From the NCBI GenBank assembly GCA_964448935.1, contig CAYVBE010000094.1, positions 1 to 14,789 on the forward strand: a stretch of DNA of 14,789 nucleotides. Direction: 5' to 3'. Position 1 is the first letter of the stretch, and the number at the start of each line of letters is the position of its first letter. The stretch is from CAYVBE01 sp964448935. Lineage in GTDB: Bacteria > Planctomycetota > Brocadiia > SM23-32. The position numbers and the translations under genes are program-made. Below, one piece after another: positions 7,260 through 14,299 of the stretch. Under the pieces are notes generated by a model. The model had not been told where the DNA came from, made no database searches, and was given only the letters and a program-made list of their open reading frames with translations.

Positions 7260-9560
7260 TCATCCTCCGTTGTTCAAACGCGCCAGTCCGCACGCCGCCT
7301 GCCCCAGGCAGATGCCGCCGTCGTTGGGCGGCACGACCGTCTGCAGCAGCACGGTGAACCCCTCCCGCCGCAACGCGCGGGCCACGGCGGAGACCAGCGT
7401 GCGGTTCTGCAGCACCCCGCCGGACAGGGCTACCGTGTTCAAGTCCGTCTCGTCTCTCAGCCTTCGGCAGGTCTCCACGATCATCCGTTCCATCGTCCGG
7501 TGAAACCTGCCGGCAACGATTCCGACCGATTCGCCGCAGGCTGTATCTTCCAAGATACCGCGCCACAGGCCCCGCAACAATACGCTCCGGCCGTCGTAGT
7601 CGAATTCGTAGCCGCCCTCGACGCCCGCTCCCGCGGCGGCTTCCAGCTCGCAGGCGGGCTGCCCCTCGTAAGTTGCCTCCCGGCAGACGCCCAGAAGCGC
7701 CGACACGGCGTCGAACAGGCGTCCGGCGCTGGAGGTCACGGGCGAGAAACGCCGCTTGCCCGCCACCTGANNNNNNNNNNAGTTCCCGGGGCCGCATCTG
7801 TCCTCCATGGCGCCCACGGCTTCCTCAGCCCCCAGGGCCCCCATCAGGTGCGCCAGCGTCATACGCAGCGGCTCCCACACGGCCTGCTCACCGCCGGGCA
7901 TCGGCACGTATTCCAGGTGGTAGCGCCGCTCGTAATCCCGCCGGTCGGCAACCATGAACTCCCCGCCCCAGATGGCCCCGTCCGGCCCGTAGCCGGTGCC
8001 GTCCCAGCTCACGCCTATCGCAGGCCCCTCGTGCCCGTTCTCGGCCATGCACGAGACCAGATGGGCGTGGTGCTGCTGCACCTGGAGGAGGGGCAGATCG
8101 CGCTCCCGGCTCAGATCGCGGGCGAACTCGGTCGTGGGATAGTCGGGGTGCAGGTCGCAGACAACCGCCTCCGGCTCCAGCCGCAGCAGACGCGAGAAAT
8201 CCCGGAAGCTCTGCGCGAAGTGCGCCGCGTTGTCCGCATCCGACACATCCCCGATGTGCTGGGACAGGAAGACGCGCCGGCCGCTGGTCAGCGCAAAGGT
8301 GTTCTTCAGCATCGCCCCGGTCGCCAGCAGCGGCGGCCCCTCGATGTCCAGCACCACGGGTTCCGGCACGTAGCCCCGCGAGCGGCGCAGCAGCATGGTG
8401 CGCCCATCCGCCACGGCGACTACCGAATCGTCGCAACGGTTGACGATGGTGCGGTTGTGCGTCAGCACGCCGTCCACAATGTCGTCCAGGTTCCCGAGAA
8501 CCCTCGCATCGTCAATGGCGATCGGCTCGTCCGACCGGTTGCAGCTCGTCATCACCAGCGCCGCCGGCATCTCGTCGGGGTCTTCGTCGAACAGCATCAT
8601 GTGCAGCGGCGTGTAGGGCAACATCACACCCAGGTCGGCCAGCCCCGGCGCCACGGCTTCCGCGACCGGTGACCCGGGGCGTTTCTTCAGCAGGACTATC
8701 GGCGCCCGGTCGGACCGGAGAAGGTCACTCTCGGCCTCCGAGACGTGGCAGATGCGCTCGCACGCGGACAGGTCTTTGACCATGACCGCGAACGGCTTGG
8801 CCGGACGCTTCTTGCGGTTTCTCAGCTCTTCGACCACCTCCGGCCGGGTCGCGTCGCAGGCCAGGTGGAAGCCGCCGACGCCCTTGATGGCCAGTATCGC
8901 CCCATCCCGCAGCATCTCCTGCGTGCGCTCCAGCGGCCGGTCGAGCCGCTCTCCGTCGGGCGTCAGAAATGACAGCTCCGGCCCGCACTCCGGGCAGGAG
9001 AGCGTCTGTGCGTGCAGCCGGCGGTCCGCCGGATCGGAGTATTCACGCGCGCACTCGGGGCACGGCGGGAAATCGTCCATCGAGTTCGTTTCGCGGTCGA
9101 ACGGCACCTCGCGCGCGATGGTGAAGCGGGGCCCGCAGGCGGTGCAGGTATTGAACGGGTAGCCGTGCCGGCGATCGTCCGGGTCGCGAAGCTCCTCACG
9201 GCACCGGTCGCAGGTGGCCAGGTCGGGCGGGATGGGCAGCAGGCTCTTGCCCTCCGCGCGGCTGCGGATGATGCGGAACTCCTCGTCCCCCTGCGGCTCG
9301 ACCTCCTCGACCTCCAACTCGTCCACGCGCGCCCGTTCGGGAATGAGGTCCCGGAACTCGCTGACGACCGACCCCAGGGTCTCCTCCGGTCCCTCGACCT
9401 CCACGACGACGCCGCGGGGCGTATTGCGCACGCAGCCCGTGCAGCCCCGCGCAGTGAGAGCCCGGTAGAGCGTGGGACGGAACCCGACGCCCTGCACCCG
9501 ACCGAACGCGGTCAGGCGGTAGCGCTTCAGCGCCGTGCCGGTGGTCTGATGCCCGCCCAT
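7260..9560 (-). CDS. hypF: Carbamoyltransferase HypF
   Basis: HypF activates carbamoyl phosphate and passes the carbamoyl group to the HypE C-terminal Cys, the first step of CN-ligand synthesis. The length of about 766 aa is normal. In order: an acylphosphatase domain (about 10-100) with GRVQGVGFRP; two zinc fingers with Cys117/120/139/142 and Cys167/170/189/192; a YrdC-like domain (about 205-400) with KGVGGFHLACDA; and a Kae1-like domain with QQHHAHLVSC (495-504), GVSWDGTGYGPDGAIWGGE and ALSGGVLQN near the C-terminus. Ten N at 7771-7780 cut codons 594-597, but both sides stay in frame. The ATG at 9560 has GAGG seven bases upstream. It starts 9 bp after nth and ends 7 bp before hypC. Confidence 0.96.
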   Translation of the reverse strand: MGGHQTTGTALKRYRLTAFGRVQGVGFRPTLYRALTARGCTGCVRNTPRGVVVEVEGPEETLGSVVSEFRDLIPERARVDELEVEEVEPQGDEEFRIIRSRAEGKSLLPIPPDLATCDRCREELRDPDDRRHGYPFNTCTACGPRFTIAREVPFDRETNSMDDFPPCPECAREYSDPADRRLHAQTLSCPECGPELSFLTPDGERLDRPLERTQEMLRDGAILAIKGVGGFHLACDATRPEVVEELRNRKKRPAKPFAVMVKDLSACERICHVSEAESDLLRSDRAPIVLLKKRPGSPVAEAVAPGLADLGVMLPYTPLHMMLFDEDPDEMPAALVMTSCNRSDEPIAIDDARVLGNLDDIVDGVLTHNRTIVNRCDDSVVAVADGRTMLLRRSRGYVPEPVVLDIEGPPLLATGAMLKNTFALTSGRRVFLSQHIGDVSDADNAAHFAQSFRDFSRLLRLEPEAVVCDLHPDYPTTEFARDLSRERDLPLLQVQQHHAHLVSCMAENGHEGPAIGVSWDGTGYGPDGAIWGGEFMVADRRDYERRYHLEYVPMPGGEQAVWEPLRMTLAHLMGALGAEEAVGAMEDRCGPGNXXXXQVAGKRRFSPVTSSAGRLFDAVSALLGVCREATYEGQPACELEAAAGAGVEGGYEFDYDGRSVLLRGLWRGILEDTACGESVGIVAGRFHRTMERMIVETCRRLRDETDLNTVALSGGVLQNRTLVSAVARALRREGFTVLLQTVVPPNDGGICLGQAACGLARLNNGG
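7771..7780. other. Assembly gap of 10 N inside hypF
   Basis: Run of exactly 10 N. The hypF frame continues unbroken on both sides, so the missing length is 10 or another number leaving remainder 1 when divided by three. The flanking residues (GPGN before, QVAGKRRF after) sit just before the conserved SSAGRLFDAV motif. Confidence 0.9.
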
Positions 9561-9569
9561 CGGATCGCC

Positions 9570-10214
9570 TCAGTCTCCTGCCACATTTTCCGCGTAGTAG
9601 TCGCACAGGTCGTTCACGGGGCAGTTTTCGCAGTCGGGACTCTTGGCGGTGCAGATGCGGCGCCCGTGGGTGCCCATCAGGAGCGTGGCCCGCGTCCAGC
9701 GCTCCTCCGGAATGACCTCACACAGTTCTTTCTCGATCTTGTCGGTCGTCTTGCCCTCGGCCAGTCCCAGACGCGTGGAGACCCGCTTGACGTGGGTGTC
9801 CACCGCTATCGCCTGCCGACCGAACGCGTTGGAGAGCACCACGTTGGCGGTCTTGCGACCGACGCCGGGAATGTCCGTCAGCGCATCCAGGTCCTGCGGT
9901 ACCTCGCCGTCGTGCTCCTCCACGATGGCCCGGCAGCACTTCTGCACGCTCTCCGCCTTCCGGTGGTAGAACCCGGTGGAGCGCACTTCCTCCTCCAGCT
10001 CTTCGCGGTCAGCGTCCGCCAGCGCCTCCGCGTCGGGCCACCGCTCGAACAGCCCGGGCGTCACCTTGTTGACCCGCTCGTCGGTGCACTGGGCGGCCAG
10101 GATGGTGGCCACCAGCAGTTCGAGCGGCCTCTCGTAGTCCAGGTAGATGCGCGCGTCCGGGTGGGCCTCTTCCAGCCTGTCCAGGATATCTAAGGCCTTC
10201 TCGTCCGGTTCCAT
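9570..10214 (-). CDS. nth: Endonuclease III (DNA glycosylase/AP lyase)
   Basis: Base-excision repair enzyme that removes oxidised pyrimidines and cuts at the abasic site. From the ATG at 10214 it is 214 aa. It has the helix-hairpin-helix DIPGVGRKTANVVL (residues 114-127) with catalytic Lys121, catalytic Asp139 in AVDTHVKR, and the 4Fe-4S cysteines Cys188, 195, 198 and 204 with the exact C-x6-C-x2-C-x5-C spacing of the family. MEPDEKALDILDRL matches the usual N-terminus. An in-frame ATG at 10235, overlapping the metW TGA as ATGA, would add seven residues and is nearly as likely. It lies between metW and hypF (9 bp to hypF), with no functional link evident. Confidence 0.95.
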   Translation of the reverse strand: MEPDEKALDILDRLEEAHPDARIYLDYERPLELLVATILAAQCTDERVNKVTPGLFERWPDAEALADADREELEEEVRSTGFYHRKAESVQKCCRAIVEEHDGEVPQDLDALTDIPGVGRKTANVVLSNAFGRQAIAVDTHVKRVSTRLGLAEGKTTDKIEKELCEVIPEERWTRATLLMGTHGRRICTAKSPDCENCPVNDLCDYYAENVAGD

Positions 10215-10231
10215 CTGCCCCGTTGCCCCCC

Positions 10232-10828
10232 TCATGTTTCCCGTTCCACGACGAATATGGCCAAACTGGCCAGCAGATTGGCCAGGAATCCGGGCACCCT
10301 GTGAAAGCTGGAGTTCAAGAATATGCTGTCCGTGACCCAGACGCCCTGCTCCCGGCAAAAAGTGTAGAAGTCCCTGACGGTCAGAAGGTGGATGTTGGGC
10401 GTCTCGTACCAGGAATACGGCAGCACGCGGGTGGCCGGCATGTGGCCCCGCACCAGCAGCGCCAGACGGACCGCCCAGTGGGCGAAGTTCGGGAAACTGA
10501 TGATCGCCCGGCGCCCCACGCGCATCATCTCCTGCACCACCCGGTCCGGCCGCGACGTCTGCTGGAGTGTCTGGCTGAGCACGACGCAGTCAAAACGGTC
10601 GTCGTCGAACATCTCCATGGCTTCCAGCATTTCGCCGTGATAGACCGGCACGCCGCGGGCGATGCAGCCGTGAACCTGCTCCAGATCGTGATCCACCCCT
10701 ATCCCGCTGCAGCCCTTCTCCCGGATGAGCTGTTTCAGGAGCGCACCTTCCCCGCAACCCAGGTCCAGCACCCTGGAGCCGGGCTCCACGTATTCTTCGA
10801 TCATCTGATAGTCAAGGCGGATGGGCAT
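10232..10828 (-). CDS. metW: Methionine biosynthesis protein MetW
   Basis: 198-aa protein with a class I SAM-dependent methyltransferase fold: the SAM-binding motif VLDLGCGEG is at residues 20-28, then GIGVDHD, a CVVLSQTLQQT segment and ISFPNFAHWAVR, all characteristic of MetW. MetW usually follows metX and is associated with homoserine acylation in methionine synthesis; its exact biochemical role varies and is not shown here. It begins 35 bp after metX, which supports the assignment. The ATG at 10828 has GAGG close upstream. Its TGA overlaps a possible nth ATG in the form ATGA. Confidence 0.94.
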   Translation of the reverse strand: MPIRLDYQMIEEYVEPGSRVLDLGCGEGALLKQLIREKGCSGIGVDHDLEQVHGCIARGVPVYHGEMLEAMEMFDDDRFDCVVLSQTLQQTSRPDRVVQEMMRVGRRAIISFPNFAHWAVRLALLVRGHMPATRVLPYSWYETPNIHLLTVRDFYTFCREQGVWVTDSIFLNSSFHRVPGFLANLLASLAIFVVERET

Positions 10829-10863
10829 TGGCCTCTTTCCCCGTCGCGCGGTCGGGCTATCGG

Positions 10864-12027
10864 TCAGCCGAGCCTTCCCTGCCGCAGCGCCTGTTGCGCG
10901 TTGCGCAGGAACCCCATTATGGCCTCGCTCAACTGGGGGTCCTCAAGCAGAAAGGCATCGTGTCCGTATTCCGAACCCAACTCGCAGAAAGTCGTCACTA
11001 CTCCGTTGGCCTGCAGGGCCCGGACCATCTCCTTGGACTGGTAGGTCGGGAACAGCCAGTCGCCGCTGTAGCTGATGACCAGAAAGCGGCTCTCCACATG
11101 GGCGAAGGCCTCTATCAGCGAACCGTAGTCCGCCGCCAGGTCGAAATAGTCCATCGCCTTCGTGATGTAGAGGTAGGAGTTCGCGTCGAACCGCTGCACG
11201 AAACTCCCCCCCTTGTAGCGCAGGTAACTCTCCACCTGGAAGTCCGGCGGCCCGAAGTCGTAACCCACTTCGTCCCTGTCCTGCAGGTTGCGGCCGAACC
11301 TCTCCCGCATCGAGCTGTCGCTCAGGTAGGTGATATGTCCCAGCATCCGGGCCACTGCCAGGCCGCGCTCCGGCGGGTCGCCTCCGTAGTAATCGCCGTC
11401 GTTCCAGTTGGGGTCGCTGTAGATGGCCTGTCGGCCCACCTCGTCGAAGGCGATTCCCTGGGTGCTCAGCCGGCAGCTCGTAGCGATGGGTATGGCGGAA
11501 GCCACCATCTCCGGGTAGTCAATCGCCCACTGCAGGACCTGCATGCCGCCCATCGAGCCGCCCGTCACGGTCAGCAACCGGTCCAGCCCCAGGTGCTCGG
11601 TCACCAGCGCGTGCTGCACCTTCACCATGTCCTGGATGGTGACCATCGGGAAATCCAGCCCATAGGGCTGCCCGGTATCGGGGTTGGTGGAAGCCGGCCC
11701 GGTGCTGCCTTTGCACCCGCCGATGCAGTTGCTGCAGATCACGAAATACTCGTCCGTATCAATGCCTTTGCCCGGTCCCACCATCACGTCCCACCAGCCG
11801 GGCTTGCGGTCGTCGGGCGAATTCCGGCCGGCCACGTGTGCATCCCCGCTCAGGGCATGGCAGACCAGCACCGCGTTGTCGCGCTCGGGGCTCAGATCCC
11901 CGTAGGTCTCGTAGGCCACGTCTATAGGCCCCAGACGGGCGCCGCTGCGCAGTTCCAGCTCCTCCGGCGGCCGGGCAAAGCGCCAGTGCTCGGTCTCCAC
12001 AATGCCCACTGAGTCTTCGGAAGCCAT
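10864..12027 (-). CDS. metX: Homoserine O-acyltransferase (acetyltransferase type)
   Basis: Alpha/beta-hydrolase-fold enzyme that acylates L-homoserine (usually with acetyl-CoA) at the entry to methionine synthesis. The length of 387 aa is typical. Visible features are YETYGDL near residue 40, CHALSGDAHVAG (56-67), GWWDVMVGPGK, the nucleophile elbow GGSMGGM (156-162, Ser158), SGDWLFP supplying Asp323 and GHDAFL supplying His356, completing the Ser-Asp-His triad. Succinyl rather than acetyl specificity is possible in this family and cannot be settled by eye. The ATG at 12027 has only a weak ribosome binding site. It is the first gene of the ten-gene minus-strand block, so its promoter region may drive the whole set, including hypFCDE. 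Confidence 0.95.
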   Translation of the reverse strand: MASEDSVGIVETEHWRFARPPEELELRSGARLGPIDVAYETYGDLSPERDNAVLVCHALSGDAHVAGRNSPDDRKPGWWDVMVGPGKGIDTDEYFVICSNCIGGCKGSTGPASTNPDTGQPYGLDFPMVTIQDMVKVQHALVTEHLGLDRLLTVTGGSMGGMQVLQWAIDYPEMVASAIPIATSCRLSTQGIAFDEVGRQAIYSDPNWNDGDYYGGDPPERGLAVARMLGHITYLSDSSMRERFGRNLQDRDEVGYDFGPPDFQVESYLRYKGGSFVQRFDANSYLYITKAMDYFDLAADYGSLIEAFAHVESRFLVISYSGDWLFPTYQSKEMVRALQANGVVTTFCELGSEYGHDAFLLEDPQLSEAIMGFLRNAQQALRQGRLG

Positions 12028-12072
12028 GGCGGCCGAAACGCCCTTTGAGAGTGGCTGAAATGCGAAATGCCC

Positions 12073-12090
12073 AAGGTGCCATGGTACCTT
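12073..12090. promoter_or_regulatory. 18-bp imperfect palindrome upstream of metX (candidate operator)
   Basis: AAGGTGCC-AT-GGTACCTT: two 8-base arms matching at 7 of 8 positions around a 2-base centre, 46-63 bp upstream of the metX ATG. On the minus strand a TATAAG box (12088-12093) overlaps its outer edge, with only a poor -35 match (CTGAGC, 16-bp spacer). The position would suit an operator over the metX promoter. This is inference; no regulator can be named. There is no visible SAM-riboswitch-like structure in the short leader. Confidence 0.3.
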
Positions 12091-12132
12091 ATAGGTGACC
12101 CAAGCTCAAGCTCAGCGGGCCTCGGAGGAACG

Positions 12133-12161
12133 GTACGCGCTTGCGCCGCGCAGCCGGCACG
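12133..12161 (+). repeat. 29-bp direct repeat, copy 1, left of the palindromic repeat cluster
   Basis: Begins GTACGCGCTTGCGCCG and matches 12509-12537 at 27 of 29 positions in the same orientation. It borders the left side of the repeat cluster. It is outside any convincing gene. Confidence 0.7.
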
Positions 12162-12203
12162 CACGGCCGGCATTGTCAGCCCGCGCCGTTCGCCCCAGCC
12201 CTC

Positions 12204-12428
12204 CGTCATTGCGAGCCCGCGCCGTCCGCCCCCCATCGTCATTGCGAGGAGCGAAGCGACGCGGCAACCTTGTCGTTACCTCCGAAAGCCGACCTCGCGC
12301 ACGGTCCCTCTCACCGTCATTGCGAGGAGCGAAGCGACGCGGCAATCTTGTCGTTACCTCCGAAAGCCGGCCGCACGCACAAAAACGGCGAGATTGCTTC
12401 GCCCCGCAGGGCGGCGCTCGCAATGACG
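12204..12428. repeat. Cluster of dispersed palindromic repeats (CGTCATTGCGAG family)
   Basis: The 12-mer CGTCATTGCGAG occurs in direct orientation at 12204, 12237 and 12315, and its exact reverse complement is at 12417-12428. Around the second and third copies, 55-bp units at 12237-12291 and 12315-12369 are identical except for one base, with a 78-bp period. The segment 12315-12428 is a full element: 12-bp perfect terminal inverted repeats plus an inner pair GCAATCT (12342-12348) and AGATTGC (12391-12397), able to fold into a long hairpin. The 12204 copy is degenerate after its first 12 bases. Similar sequences are familiar as intergenic REP- or MITE-like elements in many bacteria. They produce translations with phrases such as VIARSEATRQ that are not genes. 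Confidence 0.85.
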
Positions 12429-12508
12429 GGTGTTACCGTTCCCGGGTGCGGCGACCTCGCCGTTTCGCCCGAAAGCGGGAAGCCCACATTCAACGCACCC
12501 AACCAGCC

Positions 12509-12537
12509 GTACACGCTTGCGCCGCGCGGCCGGCACG
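12509..12537 (+). repeat. 29-bp direct repeat, copy 2, right of the palindromic repeat cluster
   Basis: Begins GTACACGCTTGCGCCG and matches 12133-12161 at 27 of 29 positions, same orientation, 376 bp away. It ends just before the inverted repeat at 12539-12555. Confidence 0.7.
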
Positions 12538-12538
12538 G

Positions 12539-12558
12539 GTAGAGTACTTCTCTACAAT
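12539..12558 (+). promoter_or_regulatory. Inverted repeat abutting a -10-like TACAAT box upstream of the membrane protein gene
   Basis: GTAGAG-TACTT-CTCTAC (12539-12555) is a perfect 6-bp inverted repeat with a 5-base centre. Its right arm runs into TACAAT (12553-12558), 5 of 6 matches to the sigma70 -10 consensus. The -35 position at 17-bp spacing (12530-12535) reads CCGGCA, a weak 3-of-6 match. Transcription from here would give a leader of about 25 bases before the TTG start at 12589. It could be a repressor or activator site over the promoter; this is inference. Confidence 0.4.
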
Positions 12559-12588
12559 CACCCGATACCCAGGTGCCGAGGTGCTGCA

Positions 12589-13299
12589 TTGCAACCTGAC
12601 GACCAGACGCCCCCCGATCCCGCTCCGACGCACCCCGCGTGGCTGCGCACGGTGGCAATCCTGTCTATCGCCGCCATCTGCGGCTGGTTCATCATGGAGA
12701 TGGAGATTCTGGGCGGCCGGATGCTGGCGCCCAACTTCGGAAGCGCCGTGTACGTGGTGATGGGCAGCGTGATCGGCGTCTTTTTGCTCAGCCTTTCGGT
12801 CGGCTACATGCTGGGGGGCTGGCTCTCGAAGCACCCCCGCAGCAAGCAGGCCCTGGGGCTCAGCATACTGGTGGCCGGGCTCTGGGTGGCCGCGCTGCCG
12901 CTGCTGGTGGACCCGGTCTCCGAGGCCATATTCGGCCTGACACCGGACGTCCGGCTTGGCTCGCTGGCGGCTTCGTTCGTCCTGTTCGCCGTGCCCACGG
13001 TGCTCCTGGGCACCGTGTCGCCCACCGTGGTGCGGTGGCTGACCACGGATGCCTCGGACTCCGGTTTCAACGCGGGACTGGTTTTCGCGCTGTCAACGGT
13101 CGCCAGTTTCGGCGGCTGCATTGCCACGGCGTTCTATCTGGTGCTTCTGTCTCTCAACAAGACGCTCTGGGTATCCGGGGGCATGCTCGTCCTTCTGGGC
13201 GCCGTCATCCTGCTGCATGGCACGGTGATCGGGCGCCGGGCGGTGGCACCTCCCACGGAAGCGGAAAACGATAGGACGACACCGACCGAGGAGCATTAA
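12589..13299 (+). CDS. Six-helix integral membrane protein (membrane half of a spermidine-synthase-like pair)
   Basis: Predicted inner-membrane protein of 236 aa from TTG 12589, which has GAGGTG five bases upstream. The same frame is open back to a GTG at 12430, but that extension translates repeat DNA and is rejected. Six hydrophobic segments lie near residues 20-36, 54-75, 88-109, 123-150, 161-189 and 193-215. The stretch MEILGGRMLAPNFGSAVYV followed by GYMLGGWL is characteristic of the membrane domain found N-terminal to spermidine-synthase-like domains in large fused bacterial proteins. Here the soluble half is the next gene, 2 bp downstream, so the two products probably form a complex. 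The transported or modified substrate is unknown. The C-terminal tail after residue 216 is short and charged. Confidence 0.82.
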   Translation: MQPDDQTPPDPAPTHPAWLRTVAILSIAAICGWFIMEMEILGGRMLAPNFGSAVYVVMGSVIGVFLLSLSVGYMLGGWLSKHPRSKQALGLSILVAGLWVAALPLLVDPVSEAIFGLTPDVRLGSLAASFVLFAVPTVLLGTVSPTVVRWLTTDASDSGFNAGLVFALSTVASFGGCIATAFYLVLLSLNKTLWVSGGMLVLLGAVILLHGTVIGRRAVAPPTEAENDRTTPTEEH

Positions 13300-13301
13300 C
13301 C

Positions 13302-14267
13302 GTGAAACGATTCAAGCTGACCGTCATACCGGGCCTGGCGGCCGTCGGGGCGCTGATGGCGCTGATGTTCGTGGTGCTGGCCTCCGGCACCGGGTCGCTG
13401 GGCCGGATAATCCACACGCAGAACTCCCTGTACAATAAGATGTTCGTCTACCGGGAGGGCTCGGTGCGGTCCCTGCGGTTTGGCAAGCGGGAACCGCTCA
13501 TCGTGCAGAGCCGGGTTGACCTGGCGAACCCCAGGCGGCACGTCCATGAATACACCACGCTGGCGTTCGCCGCGCTGCTCTATAACCCCAAGCCGGAGCG
13601 GGCACTCGTGGTGGGCCTCGGCGGCGGCGTCATCCCGCGCGACCTGCGCCATTACCTCCCTGACCTCAAGATTGACGTCGCAGAGATAGACCCGGCCATC
13701 CCGGAGATCGCGAAGGAGTATTTCCTCTTCGAGACGGACGAGAAACTCGACGTCCACGTGATGGACGGGCGCGTCTTCGTCAAGCGCCTGCTGCGCCGGA
13801 AAGATATCCCTCAATACGACCTGATCGTGCTGGACGCCTGCACGAGCGAGTACATCCCGTTCCACCTGATGACCCGCGAATACCTGGAGGAGCTGAAGGG
13901 CATCCTGGCCGACGACGGCGCGCTGGTCTCGAATGCCATCTACAGCAACCGGTTGGCCGAGGCGCAGTTCAGGACGTTCGAGACCTCGTTCCGGCGCTGC
14001 CAGGTTTACGTCGGACAGCGGTCCACGAACGCCATGCTCGTTGCCCCCGGCCCGAAAGTCGAGCCGATCACCCCCGAGGAGGCCGCCGAACGGGCGGAGA
14101 AACTCCAGGAGGAACACGAATTCACGTTCGACATCCGCCGCGTGGCCGGCCGCCTGCGACCCGACCTGAAGCCGGACCCCGAAGCGCCCATCCTCACCGA
14201 CGATCGGGCGCCCGTAAACCGCCTGCGCCACCAGGACCTGCCCGAAGGCTCCGACTGGAGCGAATGA
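13302..14267 (+). CDS. Membrane-anchored spermidine synthase-like protein
   Basis: 321-aa protein: one N-terminal membrane helix (about residues 8-28), then a spermidine-synthase/methyltransferase fold. NSLYNKMFVYREGSVRSL (41-58) is the beta-hairpin entry. VVGLGGGVIPRDLR (103-116) and AEIDP (127-131) form the nucleotide-binding part, MDGRVF (154-159) follows, and YDLIVLDACTSEYIPFHLMT (172-191) covers the active-site strand. Asp179 aligns with the first catalytic Asp of spermidine synthase, but the usual following DP pair is absent, as in the membrane-linked subfamily, so true polyamine synthesis is doubtful. The GTG at 13302 has GAGGAG eight bases upstream, 2 bp after the preceding stop. Its stop overlaps an in-frame ATG of the next gene. 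Confidence 0.85.
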   Translation: MKRFKLTVIPGLAAVGALMALMFVVLASGTGSLGRIIHTQNSLYNKMFVYREGSVRSLRFGKREPLIVQSRVDLANPRRHVHEYTTLAFAALLYNPKPERALVVGLGGGVIPRDLRHYLPDLKIDVAEIDPAIPEIAKEYFLFETDEKLDVHVMDGRVFVKRLLRRKDIPQYDLIVLDACTSEYIPFHLMTREYLEELKGILADDGALVSNAIYSNRLAEAQFRTFETSFRRCQVYVGQRSTNAMLVAPGPKVEPITPEEAAERAEKLQEEHEFTFDIRRVAGRLRPDLKPDPEAPILTDDRAPVNRLRHQDLPEGSDWSE

Positions 14268-14299
14268 GGGCGCCACTCACCACACGAATGGAGCGCCAG

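Noticed and set aside
12028..12130. SAM riboswitch in the metX leader
   Set aside because: The short region shows only one small imperfect palindrome and none of the multi-helix layout or terminator expected.
12237..12369. CRISPR-like look: two near-identical 55-bp repeats with a 23-bp interval
   Set aside because: Only two copies, repeats too long, internal palindromes of a dispersed element, and no cas genes.
12067..12426. Open frames through the intergenic repeats, with translations containing VIARSEATRQ or RHCEERSDAA on the plus strand and similar minus-strand frames
   Set aside because: They are translations of the CGTCATTGCGAG repeat units; the repeated phrases arise from DNA repetition, and there is no start signal or domain.
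12430..12588. N-terminal extension of the membrane protein from GTG 12430
   Set aside because: It translates the edge of the repeat cluster, the 29-bp repeat and the promoter-like region; the TTG at 12589 has a proper ribosome binding site.
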